From positions 452,415 to 516,414 of the forward strand of contig JAGIBN010000002.1 of the NCBI GenBank assembly GCA_017744315.1: a DNA stretch of 64,000 bases, in the 5' to 3' direction. Source of the DNA: Porphyrobacter sp. (GTDB lineage Bacteria > Pseudomonadota > Alphaproteobacteria > Sphingomonadales > Sphingomonadaceae). Made by a program: the position numbers and the translations under genes. How positions within the stretch are numbered: the first letter of the stretch is position 1; every line of letters begins with the position of its first letter. Below the pieces are notes generated by a model that was not told the DNA's origin, made no database searches, and was given only the letters and a program-made list of their open reading frames with translations. Of the stretch, positions 29,173 to 37,483 are shown one piece after another.

Positions 29173-31401
29173 ATGGACGAACCCCCAGGTCCTGTACCGG
29201 GCTCCGAACGGCCCATTCGCGTCCCTCGCTGGTGGCGGCGGGGGATGGTCCATGCGCGACGTGTAAACGTCTATCTTTGGCTCGAAGTCGTTTTCGCCGC
29301 GACGCTAGTCGTCATGCTGGTGAGTTCCTGGCTGGCGCTGAGCAACTCAAATCAGGACCGACTCGTCCCGTCGGCCCAGGCGGCTGCCATGCTGGTGGGC
29401 TCGTTGATCCCGGCCATGGCGCTGCTGGTCCTGTGGGGGCGTCGCCTGGCGATCCGCAGGGCGGGGGACACGACCGCCCGGCTGCACGTCAATCTGGTGT
29501 TCTTCTTCTCGTTGGTGGCAGCGCTGCCGACGCTGTTCGTCGCGGTGTTCGCCAGCGTGTTGTTCCAGTCCGGCGTGGGCTTCTGGTTCTCCGATGATTC
29601 CCGCGGCATGCTCGAGAACGCCAACCGTCTCGCGCGCGGCTATTACGAACAAAACCAGGAGGAGATCGGCAAGACGACGGTCGCGATGACCGACGACTTG
29701 CGGTACGTCCTTGGTCGCGTCGCCTTCAGCAGCGACGATTTTGTCGAACAGTTTTACCTTCAGGTGCTGGCGCGCGAGCTGAACGAAAGCGCGATCCTGC
29801 GGCTCCAGCCCAATGGCGAGCTTATCACCGAAGTGATCGCCGATCCTGACGAGGACACCGCACGGCAGCGCATTTCGCCCGAGACGTTGAAGCGGCTGAC
29901 GAGCGGCGAACAGGTGGTCGTCACCGCCCGTCAGGATAGCATCGAGGCGGTCGCTCCAGTCGATCTCAAGGCAGGCATATTCCTCTATGCGGAAAGGAAC
30001 TTACGCGCCGATGCTATGAGCCAGTGGCAGCAAGCGCGGACCGTTCTCAGAAATTACGAAGACTTCACTCGCCGTGCCCGCGTGCTCCAGGTCCAGTTCA
30101 ACCTTGCCTTGTTCGGGATGTCGCTCGCGCTGGTCGGCCTGGCGGTATGGTTCGCGCTTCGGTTCGCAGATCGGCAGGTCAAGCCGCTTACGAAACTGGT
30201 GGCTGCGGCGCGCGAGGTTGGCGGGGGGAACTACTCGTTGCGTGTCGCCGGGCGCACCGGACCCGACGAGATTGGCCTTCTCAACCGTGCCTTCAACCGC
30301 ATGACCGAGCAGATCGAACGACAGACGACTGCCCTGATGGGCGTCAACAGTCAGTTGGCCGAACGGCGCGCCTTTACCGAAGCTGTCATCCAGTCGATCA
30401 CGGCTGGCATCGTCTCGGTCGATGCCGAAGGGCAGGTCGCCCTGATGAACAATTCGGCACAACTGATCCTGCTGGATCACGTCGGCCCAATGCCACTCGG
30501 GGTAAAACTCGCCGAGGTTGCGCCACAGATCGCCACTCTCTTGAGGAGCGGGGCAACGAGCGGCGTGGTGCAGTACAGCAAGGGCGGGGAGCTGCTGACT
30601 CTTGCGGTCAAGATCGCCCCGACCGCGGACGGCCATGTGATCACGTTCGAGGACATCACCCGCCAATTAATCGATCAGCGCCAGGCGGCGTGGTCGGATG
30701 TCGCCCGGCGCATCGCGCACGAGATCAAGAACCCGCTCACGCCGATCCAGCTTGCCACGGAACGTATCAAGCGGCGCTATCGCAAGCAGATCGAACAGGA
30801 CGGCGAGCTTTTCGAAGAGCTGACCGGCACGATTATTCGCCAGGTCGGCGAGCTTCGTCGCATGGTGGACGAATTCTCCTCTTTCGCTCGTCTACCCAAA
30901 CCGGTCTTCCGGCAAGAGGACGCGGTGGATCTCGTCCGCCAGGCGATGTTCCTGCAGGAGGTTGGCCACCCAGAGATCGATTATGCGTTCTCGCTGTCCG
31001 GAGAGGTTCCGCCGATCGCGTGCGACCGGCACCAGTTTGGCCAGGCCATGACCAACGTGCTCAAGAATGCCGCCGAAGCGATCGAAGCGAGATCGCGCGA
31101 GGCCGGGCCGGATTACCGCGGGCGGATCGCGGTCGCGGTGGAGGACGGCGAGCAGCAGGTGACCGTTCGCGTCAGCGACAATGGCATCGGGCTGCCGCAG
31201 GGCGGCGAGCGGATCATGGAACCTTACGTGACGACGCGCGAGAAGGGCACCGGGCTCGGGCTCGCGATCGTCAAGAAGATCGTCGAGGAACACGGGGGCG
31301 AAGTGAACTTCTCTTCCGCATCCGACGGCGGAACTTGCGCGACGCTTCGCTTCGCGCGCGACCCGATGGCGGCCGGCGCCGGAACCGAGGCCGCCGAATG
31401 A
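29173..31401 (+). CDS. ntrY: nitrogen/redox sensor histidine kinase NtrY
   Basis: Inner-membrane kinase, 742 residues from the ATG at 29173 (a TTG ten codons upstream is possible but lies in the palindrome). Three helices lie near the N-terminus (about 35-130), followed by a periplasmic or extracytoplasmic region to about 300. A fourth helix (LFGMSLALVGLAVWFALRF) leads into HAMP (about 325-375), a PAS domain (about 390-500), HisKA with HEIKNPLTPIQLATERI, and HATPase (NVLKNAAEAIE, DNGIGLP, GTGLGLAIVKKI). Partner of NtrX encoded 22 bases downstream. Confidence 0.95.
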   Translation: MDEPPGPVPGSERPIRVPRWWRRGMVHARRVNVYLWLEVVFAATLVVMLVSSWLALSNSNQDRLVPSAQAAAMLVGSLIPAMALLVLWGRRLAIRRAGDTTARLHVNLVFFFSLVAALPTLFVAVFASVLFQSGVGFWFSDDSRGMLENANRLARGYYEQNQEEIGKTTVAMTDDLRYVLGRVAFSSDDFVEQFYLQVLARELNESAILRLQPNGELITEVIADPDEDTARQRISPETLKRLTSGEQVVVTARQDSIEAVAPVDLKAGIFLYAERNLRADAMSQWQQARTVLRNYEDFTRRARVLQVQFNLALFGMSLALVGLAVWFALRFADRQVKPLTKLVAAAREVGGGNYSLRVAGRTGPDEIGLLNRAFNRMTEQIERQTTALMGVNSQLAERRAFTEAVIQSITAGIVSVDAEGQVALMNNSAQLILLDHVGPMPLGVKLAEVAPQIATLLRSGATSGVVQYSKGGELLTLAVKIAPTADGHVITFEDITRQLIDQRQAAWSDVARRIAHEIKNPLTPIQLATERIKRRYRKQIEQDGELFEELTGTIIRQVGELRRMVDEFSSFARLPKPVFRQEDAVDLVRQAMFLQEVGHPEIDYAFSLSGEVPPIACDRHQFGQAMTNVLKNAAEAIEARSREAGPDYRGRIAVAVEDGEQQVTVRVSDNGIGLPQGGERIMEPYVTTREKGTGLGLAIVKKIVEEHGGEVNFSSASDGGTCATLRFARDPMAAGAGTEAAE

Positions 31402-31423
31402 GCCTGCAAATGGAGATAGACTG

Positions 31424-32806
31424 ATGGCCCTCGACATCCTCGTAGTGGATGACGAACAGGATATTCGTGAACTCGTCGCGGGCGTTTTGTCCGACGAGGG
31501 GTACGGGTGCCGAACGGCCGGCGACAGCACCACGGCGCTGCGCATGGTTGACGAGCTGCGTCCGAGCCTGGTGCTGCTCGACGTGTGGCTCCACGGCAGC
31601 CCGATGGACGGGCTCGAAGTGCTCGACGCAATCAAGGCTCGCGAGCCGCAGTTGCCCGTCATCATCTTCTCGGGGCACGGCAACATCGACACCGCGGTGT
31701 CCGCGATCGGTCGCGGGGCGGTGGACTTCATCGAGAAGCCGTTCGAGGCCGAGCGACTGCTGCTGCTCGTGGCCCGAGCAACCGAGACTGAGCGCCTGCA
31801 GCGTGAGAACGCTCGCCTGCGCGAAGGCATCGCGCTGGCCGAAGAGTTCAACGGCAATTCCAGTGCGATCAACCAGGTGCGCGCGACGCTCAAGCGCGTC
31901 GCCAACACCGGCAGCCGGGTGCTCATCACCGGTCCCGCGGGGTCGGGCAAGGAAGTGGCCGCCCGCTTGCTCCACGCCTGGAGTCCGCGCGCCGACAAGG
32001 CCTTCGTTACCGTAAATTCCGCGCGCATCACGCCCGAACGCTTCGAGCAGGAGCTGTTCGGTGAAGAGGCCGATGGAAAGCTCGTCCGCGCCGGACTTCT
32101 GGAGATGGCGGACGGCGGCACGCTCTACCTCGATGAAGTGGCCGACATGCCGATGAGCACGCAGGCCCGCATCCTGCGTGTGCTGACCGAACAGAGCTTC
32201 GTCAGGGCCGGAGGCAATCGCCAGATCAGGGTCGACGTCCGCGTGGTCTCCTCGACCGCCCGCGACCTGGAAAAGGAAATCGCCGAAAAGCGGTTCCGCG
32301 AAGACTTGTTCTATCGCCTCAACGTGGTTCCTGTCGGAGTTCCCTCACTGTCCGAACGGCGGGAAGACATTCCGGTGCTCGCCGAGCATTTCTTCACGCG
32401 CTATGCCCGCGAACAGGGCTTGCAGGTGCCGGCGATTTCGACCGAGGCTATGGCAGCGCTCCAGGCTTACGATTGGCCCGGCAACGTTCGCCAGCTCCGC
32501 AACGTCGTCGAACGCACCGTAATCCTCGCTCCGCGCGACCGGATGGAACGGATCGAGCCCGACATGCTTCCCGGCGAGATAACCGGCGGATCGGCCGACA
32601 ACGGCTCAGGCATCTCGACGCTGATGGGCGTCCCATTGCGCGAGGCGCGCGAGAGCTTTGAGCGCGAATATCTCCGGATCCAGATTCGGCGCTTTTCGGG
32701 GAACATCTCGAAGACCGCGGGCTTCATCGGGATGGAACGCTCCGCCTTGCACCGCAAACTCAAGCTGCTCGGAATGAGCGAGCGTCATGAAATTGAAAAC
32801 GAGTGA
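31424..32806 (+). CDS. ntrX: response regulator NtrX lacking the GAFTGA loop
   Basis: 460-residue partner of NtrY. The receiver has Asp 53 (VLLDVWLHGSPMDG). The AAA+ core keeps Walker A GPAGSGKE and Walker B GGTLYLDEV, and the C-terminal Fis-type HTH is GNISKTAGFIGMERSALHRKL. Where NtrC has GAFTGA, this protein reads ELFGEEADGKLVRAG with the loop residues deleted, so it should not contact sigma-54. It therefore probably acts as a DNA-binding regulator on sigma-70-type promoters. Loss of this loop in NtrX is known from other alphaproteobacterial lineages. Confidence 0.95.
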   Translation: MALDILVVDDEQDIRELVAGVLSDEGYGCRTAGDSTTALRMVDELRPSLVLLDVWLHGSPMDGLEVLDAIKAREPQLPVIIFSGHGNIDTAVSAIGRGAVDFIEKPFEAERLLLLVARATETERLQRENARLREGIALAEEFNGNSSAINQVRATLKRVANTGSRVLITGPAGSGKEVAARLLHAWSPRADKAFVTVNSARITPERFEQELFGEEADGKLVRAGLLEMADGGTLYLDEVADMPMSTQARILRVLTEQSFVRAGGNRQIRVDVRVVSSTARDLEKEIAEKRFREDLFYRLNVVPVGVPSLSERREDIPVLAEHFFTRYAREQGLQVPAISTEAMAALQAYDWPGNVRQLRNVVERTVILAPRDRMERIEPDMLPGEITGGSADNGSGISTLMGVPLREARESFEREYLRIQIRRFSGNISKTAGFIGMERSALHRKLKLLGMSERHEIENE

Positions 32807-32957
32807 AAATAGCTGTCACTAGGTGAAAGTTGGTATTTACGGGGCGACGAAGTCCCGCCTAGGTTAGTCAAAACTTGTCGGCAGCCGTTTCGTTGTCACG
32901 ATCGGTAGCCAGAACGTGGACCGCAAAGCGGCCACCAACAAAATTGGAGTCAGTTGA

Positions 32958-33518
32958 ATGGCCAAGGAAAAGCTGAGCGCTCGCCCCCGAGCTGTACCGG
33001 AGCCGGCGCCCGCCCCAGCAGCGACCGGAGTGAGGCCGGCCAACCTCCAGGACCAGTTCCTCAATAACCTCCGGCGCGAAAAGACGCCCGTGACCATGTT
33101 CCTGGTCAAGGGCGTCAAGTTGCAGGGCATCGTCACCTGGTTCGACAATTTCTCGATCCTTCTTCGCCGCGATGGCCAGTCGCAGCTTGTCTACAAGCAC
33201 GCGATCTCGACGATCATGCCGGGGCAGCCTGTAGACGCGTCCCAGTTTGAATCTTCCGGTGACGGTGGGCGCAAGCAGCGCCTGTTACAGGACGTTTTCC
33301 TGTCGCGCGTTCGCGATGCCGGGGTCCAGGTCACGATGTTCCTGGTCAACGGCGTCATGCTGCAAGGGCGAATCGCTGCGTACGATCTCTTCTGCATGCT
33401 GCTCGAACGCGAAGGCTATGTTCAGCTCGCCTACAAGCATGCGGTTTCGACCATTCAGCCGGCCGCGCCGGTCGATCTCACGACCGATTTTGACGGCGAC
33501 GAAGACTCGGAGGCCTAG
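32958..33518 (+). CDS. hfq: tandem-domain RNA chaperone Hfq
   Basis: 186 residues holding two complete Sm/Hfq domains where most bacteria have one of about 80. The first, residues about 30-92, runs [29 protein letters not shown] to [10 protein letters not shown]. The second, about 110-172, runs [29 protein letters not shown] to [10 protein letters not shown]. Both keep the YKHA RNA-binding motif. A Pro/Ala-rich N-tail and an acidic C-tail (DGDEDSEA) flank them. Two-domain chains may assemble as trimers that mimic the usual hexamer. Tandem Hfq is recorded in Sphingomonadales. It lies 151 bases after ntrX, so it may have its own promoter. Confidence 0.95.
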   Translation: MAKEKLSARPRAVPEPAPAPAATGVRPANLQDQFLNNLRREKTPVTMFLVKGVKLQGIVTWFDNFSILLRRDGQSQLVYKHAISTIMPGQPVDASQFESSGDGGRKQRLLQDVFLSRVRDAGVQVTMFLVNGVMLQGRIAAYDLFCMLLEREGYVQLAYKHAVSTIQPAAPVDLTTDFDGDEDSEA

Positions 33519-33545
33519 GCCTGGCGGCCTGGGACCCATTCTCTG

Positions 33546-34868
33546 ATTGTCGATGACGAGTTCGAAGGCGAAGTAACCCGCGGAGCGCGGGCCCTGGTCG
33601 TTTGTCCGGATATCCGCCGCAAGGGCCGCCAAGCCGAAGACCCCGAAGCTCGCTTGGAAGAGGCGAAGGGCCTCGCAATGGCGATCGGTATCGTCGTGGT
33701 CGAGGCCTTCACCGTCCCGGTGCGCGACGTGCGGGCGGGAACGCTTTTCGGTGAAGGTCAGATCGAACGTATCGCCACGGCCTGTGAGCAGGACCAGGCC
33801 GAACTGGTCATCATCGACGGGGCGCTATCCGCGATCCAGCAGCGCAACCTCGAAGAAAAGCTCAAGCGGAAGGTCATCGACCGCACCGGCTTGATCCTCG
33901 AAATCTTCGGGGAACGCGCTGCCACCGCCGAAGGCCGGCTGCAGGTTGAACTGGCCCACCTCGACTATCAGCAAAGCCGCCTCGTCCGCAGTTGGACCCA
34001 CCTTGAGCGTCAGCGCGGCGGCTTCGGCTTCCTCGGCGGCCCGGGTGAAACCCAGATCGAAGCGGACCGCCGCCTGATCCGCGCACGCATGGGTAAGCTG
34101 CGCCGCGATCTCGATCAGGTGCGCAAGACCCGCGCGCTGCATCGGGAGCGGCGGGGCAGGGCGCCCTGGCCCGTCATCGCACTGGTCGGCTATACCAACG
34201 CTGGAAAATCCACGCTTTTCAACCGCATGACCGGTGCTGACGTCATGGCGGAAGATCTGCTCTTCGCCACCTTGGACCCGGCGATGCGAGCCGTTCGGTT
34301 GCCCGGTATCGACAAAGCCATCTTGTCGGACACGGTGGGATTCATCTCCGACCTGCCGACCCAGCTCGTCGCTGCGTTTCGCGCCACGCTGGAGGAAGTG
34401 ACAGCCGCCGATCTGATCGTGCACGTTCGCGACATGGCCAATCCGGACAACTCCGCGCAGAAGGGCCAGGTCCTCCATGTGCTCGAGGAACTCGGCGTCG
34501 TGGGAGCCCAGGAAGAAGGGGCAGGGGGCAGCATCCCGATTATCGAAGCGTGGAACAAGCTCGACCTGCTCGATGCACACCAACGGGAAGACCTGCTGGA
34601 TGCCGCCGAAGAGAATCCTGACGTCGTGCCGATCTCGGCGCAGACCGGGGAAGGGGTCGACGCGCTAGAGGCACGGGTTGCGTCACTCTTGACCGAAGGG
34701 CACCGGAGATACCGCCTCGAGTTGCCGCTGTCGGACGGAGCGGGAGCTGCGTGGCTGCACCAGAACGGCGAGGTTCTCGAACACGGCATCGAGGGCGACC
34801 GCGCCTGGTACGAAGTGCGGCTTTCGCCGGGAGACATGGAACGCTTCAAGGCACGCGAGCGAGCGTGA
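33546..34868 (+). CDS. hflX: ribosome-associated GTPase HflX
   Basis: GTPase that splits or rescues stalled ribosomes. Motifs are the N-domain segment GTLFGEGQIERI, LERQRGGFGFLGGPGETQIEADRR, G1 GYTNAGKST, G3 DTVGFISDLP and G4 NKLD. The conserved N-terminus (DEFEGEVTRGARALVVCPDIRRKGRQ) is read in the hfq frame directly after the hfq TAG, and no ATG, GTG or TTG precedes it. The only candidates are CTG 33543 and ATT 33546, giving about 440 residues. A TTG at 33654 would delete about 36 conserved residues. I used the ATT. It is coupled to the sulfotransferase by a GTGA overlap. Confidence 0.88.
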   Translation: MVDDEFEGEVTRGARALVVCPDIRRKGRQAEDPEARLEEAKGLAMAIGIVVVEAFTVPVRDVRAGTLFGEGQIERIATACEQDQAELVIIDGALSAIQQRNLEEKLKRKVIDRTGLILEIFGERAATAEGRLQVELAHLDYQQSRLVRSWTHLERQRGGFGFLGGPGETQIEADRRLIRARMGKLRRDLDQVRKTRALHRERRGRAPWPVIALVGYTNAGKSTLFNRMTGADVMAEDLLFATLDPAMRAVRLPGIDKAILSDTVGFISDLPTQLVAAFRATLEEVTAADLIVHVRDMANPDNSAQKGQVLHVLEELGVVGAQEEGAGGSIPIIEAWNKLDLLDAHQREDLLDAAEENPDVVPISAQTGEGVDALEARVASLLTEGHRRYRLELPLSDGAGAAWLHQNGEVLEHGIEGDRAWYEVRLSPGDMERFKARERA

Positions 34869-35620
34869 TCCCGACCGACCACGGATACGAAGCGAAGTTC
34901 GATTTTCCTGATTGGCAGGGTCCGCCCACCATTCCCTATCTGCTGGCGACGGTTCCGCGTTCCGGAAGCACCTATCTCAGCCATCTGTTGTGGCAGACTG
35001 GTTGTCTGGGGGCGCCACTCGAGTACCTCAATTTCGATCCGACAGGTCCCTATGGCCACGCCAGTGAGGCGCCAGTCGAGCAGACCAAGCTATGGCGCGC
35101 GGCATTGCGTGGGAGAACAGCACCGAACGGTGTGTTCGGTCTCAAGGCATTCCCCGCCCAGCTTGCGGCCTTGCATGGCTCAAACCCGTCCCTGCTTGGC
35201 GAAGTGATGCGCGGCATCTTCCAGTCACGCCAAACCAGTCGCGTGGTTTGGCTCCATCGCCGCGACTCCACCGCTCACGCGATTTCTTACGCCAGGGCCA
35301 TCCTCTCAGGCGTATGGCGCAAGGAGCAGGAGGCCTTGGGGAGGGACGAGCCCGAATATTCCGCGATCGCCATTGAGCGGGCGACCCGTCTGATCGGGGA
35401 CGCTGAGGCCTCCTGGAGCGCGATGCTCGCTGATCTCGGCATAACACCGCTGGAGCTCTGGTACGAAGATATGGTCGAGGATCCTATTTCGGCCGTTCAA
35501 GCAGTCGCGGCTCACCTCGGGGTGACACTGGATCCGAAGGCAGTCATCGAAGTGCCTGAGATTACCCAACAATCGCAAGAAGGCGCGAAAACCTGGGCTG
35601 ATCGGCACTCAGCCAGCTAG
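34865..35620 (+). CDS. Stf0-type sulfotransferase
   Basis: 251 residues from a GTG overlapping the hflX stop. The 5'-phosphosulfate loop is PRSGSTYLSHLLWQTG near residue 30, followed by LGAPLEYLN, which matches the Stf0 pattern (PRSGSTLL, then GxPxEYF). A later WLHRRDSTAHAISYARA fits the 3'-phosphate-binding Arg/Ser segment. The family transfers sulfate from PAPS to sugars such as trehalose, and the acceptor here is unknown. Its 3' end overlaps mazG by four bases. It appears to be an insertion into the otherwise standard hfq-hflX-mazG order. Confidence 0.82.
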   Translation: MIPTDHGYEAKFDFPDWQGPPTIPYLLATVPRSGSTYLSHLLWQTGCLGAPLEYLNFDPTGPYGHASEAPVEQTKLWRAALRGRTAPNGVFGLKAFPAQLAALHGSNPSLLGEVMRGIFQSRQTSRVVWLHRRDSTAHAISYARAILSGVWRKEQEALGRDEPEYSAIAIERATRLIGDAEASWSAMLADLGITPLELWYEDMVEDPISAVQAVAAHLGVTLDPKAVIEVPEITQQSQEGAKTWADRHSAS

Positions 35621-36375
35621 CCGTCCTTCTCCGCGCGTTTCACCTGCTGCCAGAGCTCTTCCTGGCGATCGAGATCGAGTTCGGCAAAGGTACCGGCGGA
35701 CAGATCCTCCATGGCCCGATAGCGGCGCTCGAACTTCGCGTTGGCCTCGCGCAGGGCTTCTTCGGCCGAAATGCCGTAGGCCCGCACAAGATTGACCGCC
35801 GCGAAAAGCAGATCGCCGGCTTCCTCGAGCTGCTTGTCGGCCGGAGCGTCCCGCAGTTCCTCGATCTCTTCATTGAGCTTGGCCACCGGACCTTCAACAT
35901 CCGGCCAATCGAAGCCTTGCCTTGCAGCTCGCTTCTGCAGCTTCTCGGCCCGCATCAGGGCTGGCAAGGCCAGCGCCACGCCGTCCAGCGCGCTTTTGGC
36001 ACCCTTATCGGTCCGCTCTGCGGCCTTCAGCGCCTCCCAGCCAGGACGGCTGTGGTTATGGTTCGGATCTCCGAAGACGTGCGGATGGCGCGCTTCCATC
36101 TTGTCGGAAATAGTCCGAGCGACATCGTCGAACGCGAACAGTCCAGCTTCCTCGGCCATGCGAGCGTGGAACACGACCTGCAGCAAAAGATCGCCAAGTT
36201 CGCCTGGCAGTTCCGCCATGTCGTCGCGGGCGATGGCGTCCGCGACTTCGTAAGCTTCTTCAATCGTATAGGGAGCGATTGTCGAAAACGTCTGCGCAAC
36301 ATCCCACTCGCAACCCCTCTCAGGATCGCGAAGCCGGGCCATGATCGAGAGGAGGCGGTTGAGCTGGTCTGACAT
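35617..36375 (-). CDS. mazG: nucleoside triphosphate pyrophosphohydrolase MazG
   Basis: Hydrolyses NTPs, probably including damaged ones, to NMP and pyrophosphate. It has 252 residues with two MazG repeats. The N-terminal one is GCEWDVAQTFSTIAPYTIEEAYEVADAI, then ELGDLLLQVVFHARMA. The C-terminal one has EEIEELRDA and EEAGDLLFAAVNLVRAYG with the ExxE-ExxD metal ligands. Convergent with the sulfotransferase. A short AT-rich palindrome lies 10 bases upstream of its start. Confidence 0.95.
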   Translation of the reverse strand: MSDQLNRLLSIMARLRDPERGCEWDVAQTFSTIAPYTIEEAYEVADAIARDDMAELPGELGDLLLQVVFHARMAEEAGLFAFDDVARTISDKMEARHPHVFGDPNHNHSRPGWEALKAAERTDKGAKSALDGVALALPALMRAEKLQKRAARQGFDWPDVEGPVAKLNEEIEELRDAPADKQLEEAGDLLFAAVNLVRAYGISAEEALREANAKFERRYRAMEDLSAGTFAELDLDRQEELWQQVKRAEKDG

Positions 36376-36384
36376 CTTGGGATG

Positions 36385-36398
36385 ATAATATATATTAT
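36385..36398. promoter_or_regulatory. AT-only 14-base palindrome upstream of mazG
   Basis: ATAATATATATTAT is a perfect palindrome 10 bases upstream of the mazG ATG, in DNA that is otherwise GC-rich. It could be the -10 region or an operator of mazG, or the easily melted region of a promoter. No protein can be assigned to it. Confidence 0.35.
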
Positions 36399-36515
36399 GT
36401 TAAGGAAGGACTGCTTCAGAATGTGGACCTAGGTACATAACAGTTCGGTCCAGAGACGCGCAGAGACCAAAAGTTCCGCGCGGTGGAAAACATCGCAGCT
36501 CATGCGGCCGCGCAG

Positions 36516-37274
36516 CTAGCGGTAGTGGACCAACCCCAGAATTGCGGCGGCGACACGCTCGAAAGCGGGCGAGCCGACCACCGCTTCGTGCAGCGCGCCT
36601 TCGGCGACTATCCAGCCCGCGCCGAGCAGCGACAATGCGCCAATGCGGCCGGTCGTGCGCCGTTCTTGCAGGAGGATCGCCGCCGCCATCGACCACAGTG
36701 TCAGGTAGAGCCAGAACGTCGGCACCGGATCGTCCAGCCCCAGCGCATTGGCCCAGAAGCGGTTCACGCCTGGCGGGATGACCGGCAGTATGGCGAAGAG
36801 GATCATCCGGCGGTGGACGTCCGGCCTCGTCCGGTTGCCGATCGCCAGGGCGAACATCAGGGCAAAGCCTAGGAAGGCGAGCAGCCCGAGGTAGAGCCCG
36901 TCGGTCCCGGCTGGTCTCCCCGCGGCGTAACCGCGGCCCGAGGCGATCAGTTGCATCATCAGGCCTATGAGAATGGTCGCGGTGCCTTGAGCGATGCCCC
37001 AGGTGCCGAGCGCGCGGTGCAGCTTCGCATTCCCGGAACACACCAGCGCCGACTGCACCAACAGCAGCAGCATCCAGGCGACGAACACCACGCCGTGCAA
37101 GTGCACTATCGGCGGTGCAGGCGGAAAATTGCCCTGGAGAGCGGGCAGGAAGGAGTGCATTCCGAAGCCCGCGAAGACGAACAGGCACATCGCCAACGTC
37201 ATCCAGAAATAGAACGAAGGCCTGAAGCGGCTTCCAACAGGCGTCAAAGTCGCGGCGGCGACGGATGCGGTCAT
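36516..37274 (-). CDS. multi-pass membrane protein of unknown function
   Basis: 252 residues with about seven hydrophobic segments (for example FYFWMTLAMCLFVFAGFGMH, VVFVAWMLLLLVQSALV, LYLGLLAFLGFALMFALAIG). Several His lie at membrane edges: VHLHG near residue 58, KLHRALG near 86 and DVHRRM near 152. This spacing is reminiscent of small haem- or metal-binding membrane proteins, but I cannot name the family. It stands alone between mazG and the efflux operon on the same strand. Confidence 0.75.
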   Translation of the reverse strand: MTASVAAATLTPVGSRFRPSFYFWMTLAMCLFVFAGFGMHSFLPALQGNFPPAPPIVHLHGVVFVAWMLLLLVQSALVCSGNAKLHRALGTWGIAQGTATILIGLMMQLIASGRGYAAGRPAGTDGLYLGLLAFLGFALMFALAIGNRTRPDVHRRMILFAILPVIPPGVNRFWANALGLDDPVPTFWLYLTLWSMAAAILLQERRTTGRIGALSLLGAGWIVAEGALHEAVVGSPAFERVAAAILGLVHYR

Positions 37275-37483
37275 GACCCTCTCCCCGTTCTCGCAGAATG
37301 ACGCCAGCCTTCACCAACCGCAAGCAGGTTCCAAACGGGTGGATGCCAAGTTACGCAAAAGACCGCTTACGACCCACTGCGGCCTAGAATTGCTTCGCGC
37401 CCGCAAGCTGGCTACCCCTTGCCCACCAGAACGCCAATTCCCAGAACTTGGGCTTAACGGATCGGGCCCCACCCTTTCCTCCA

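Noticed and set aside
30024..31424. 466-residue alternative-frame reading over ntrY and 409-residue antisense reading over ntrX
   Set aside because: Arg/Pro-rich low-complexity translations typical of GC-rich shadows. The true frames contain all kinase and AAA+ motifs.
37275..37483. Search for an RNA gene or promoter in the 209-base gap before czcA's 3' end
   Set aside because: Only a short CCCAGAACTTGGG hairpin is visible, too weak to call a terminator.
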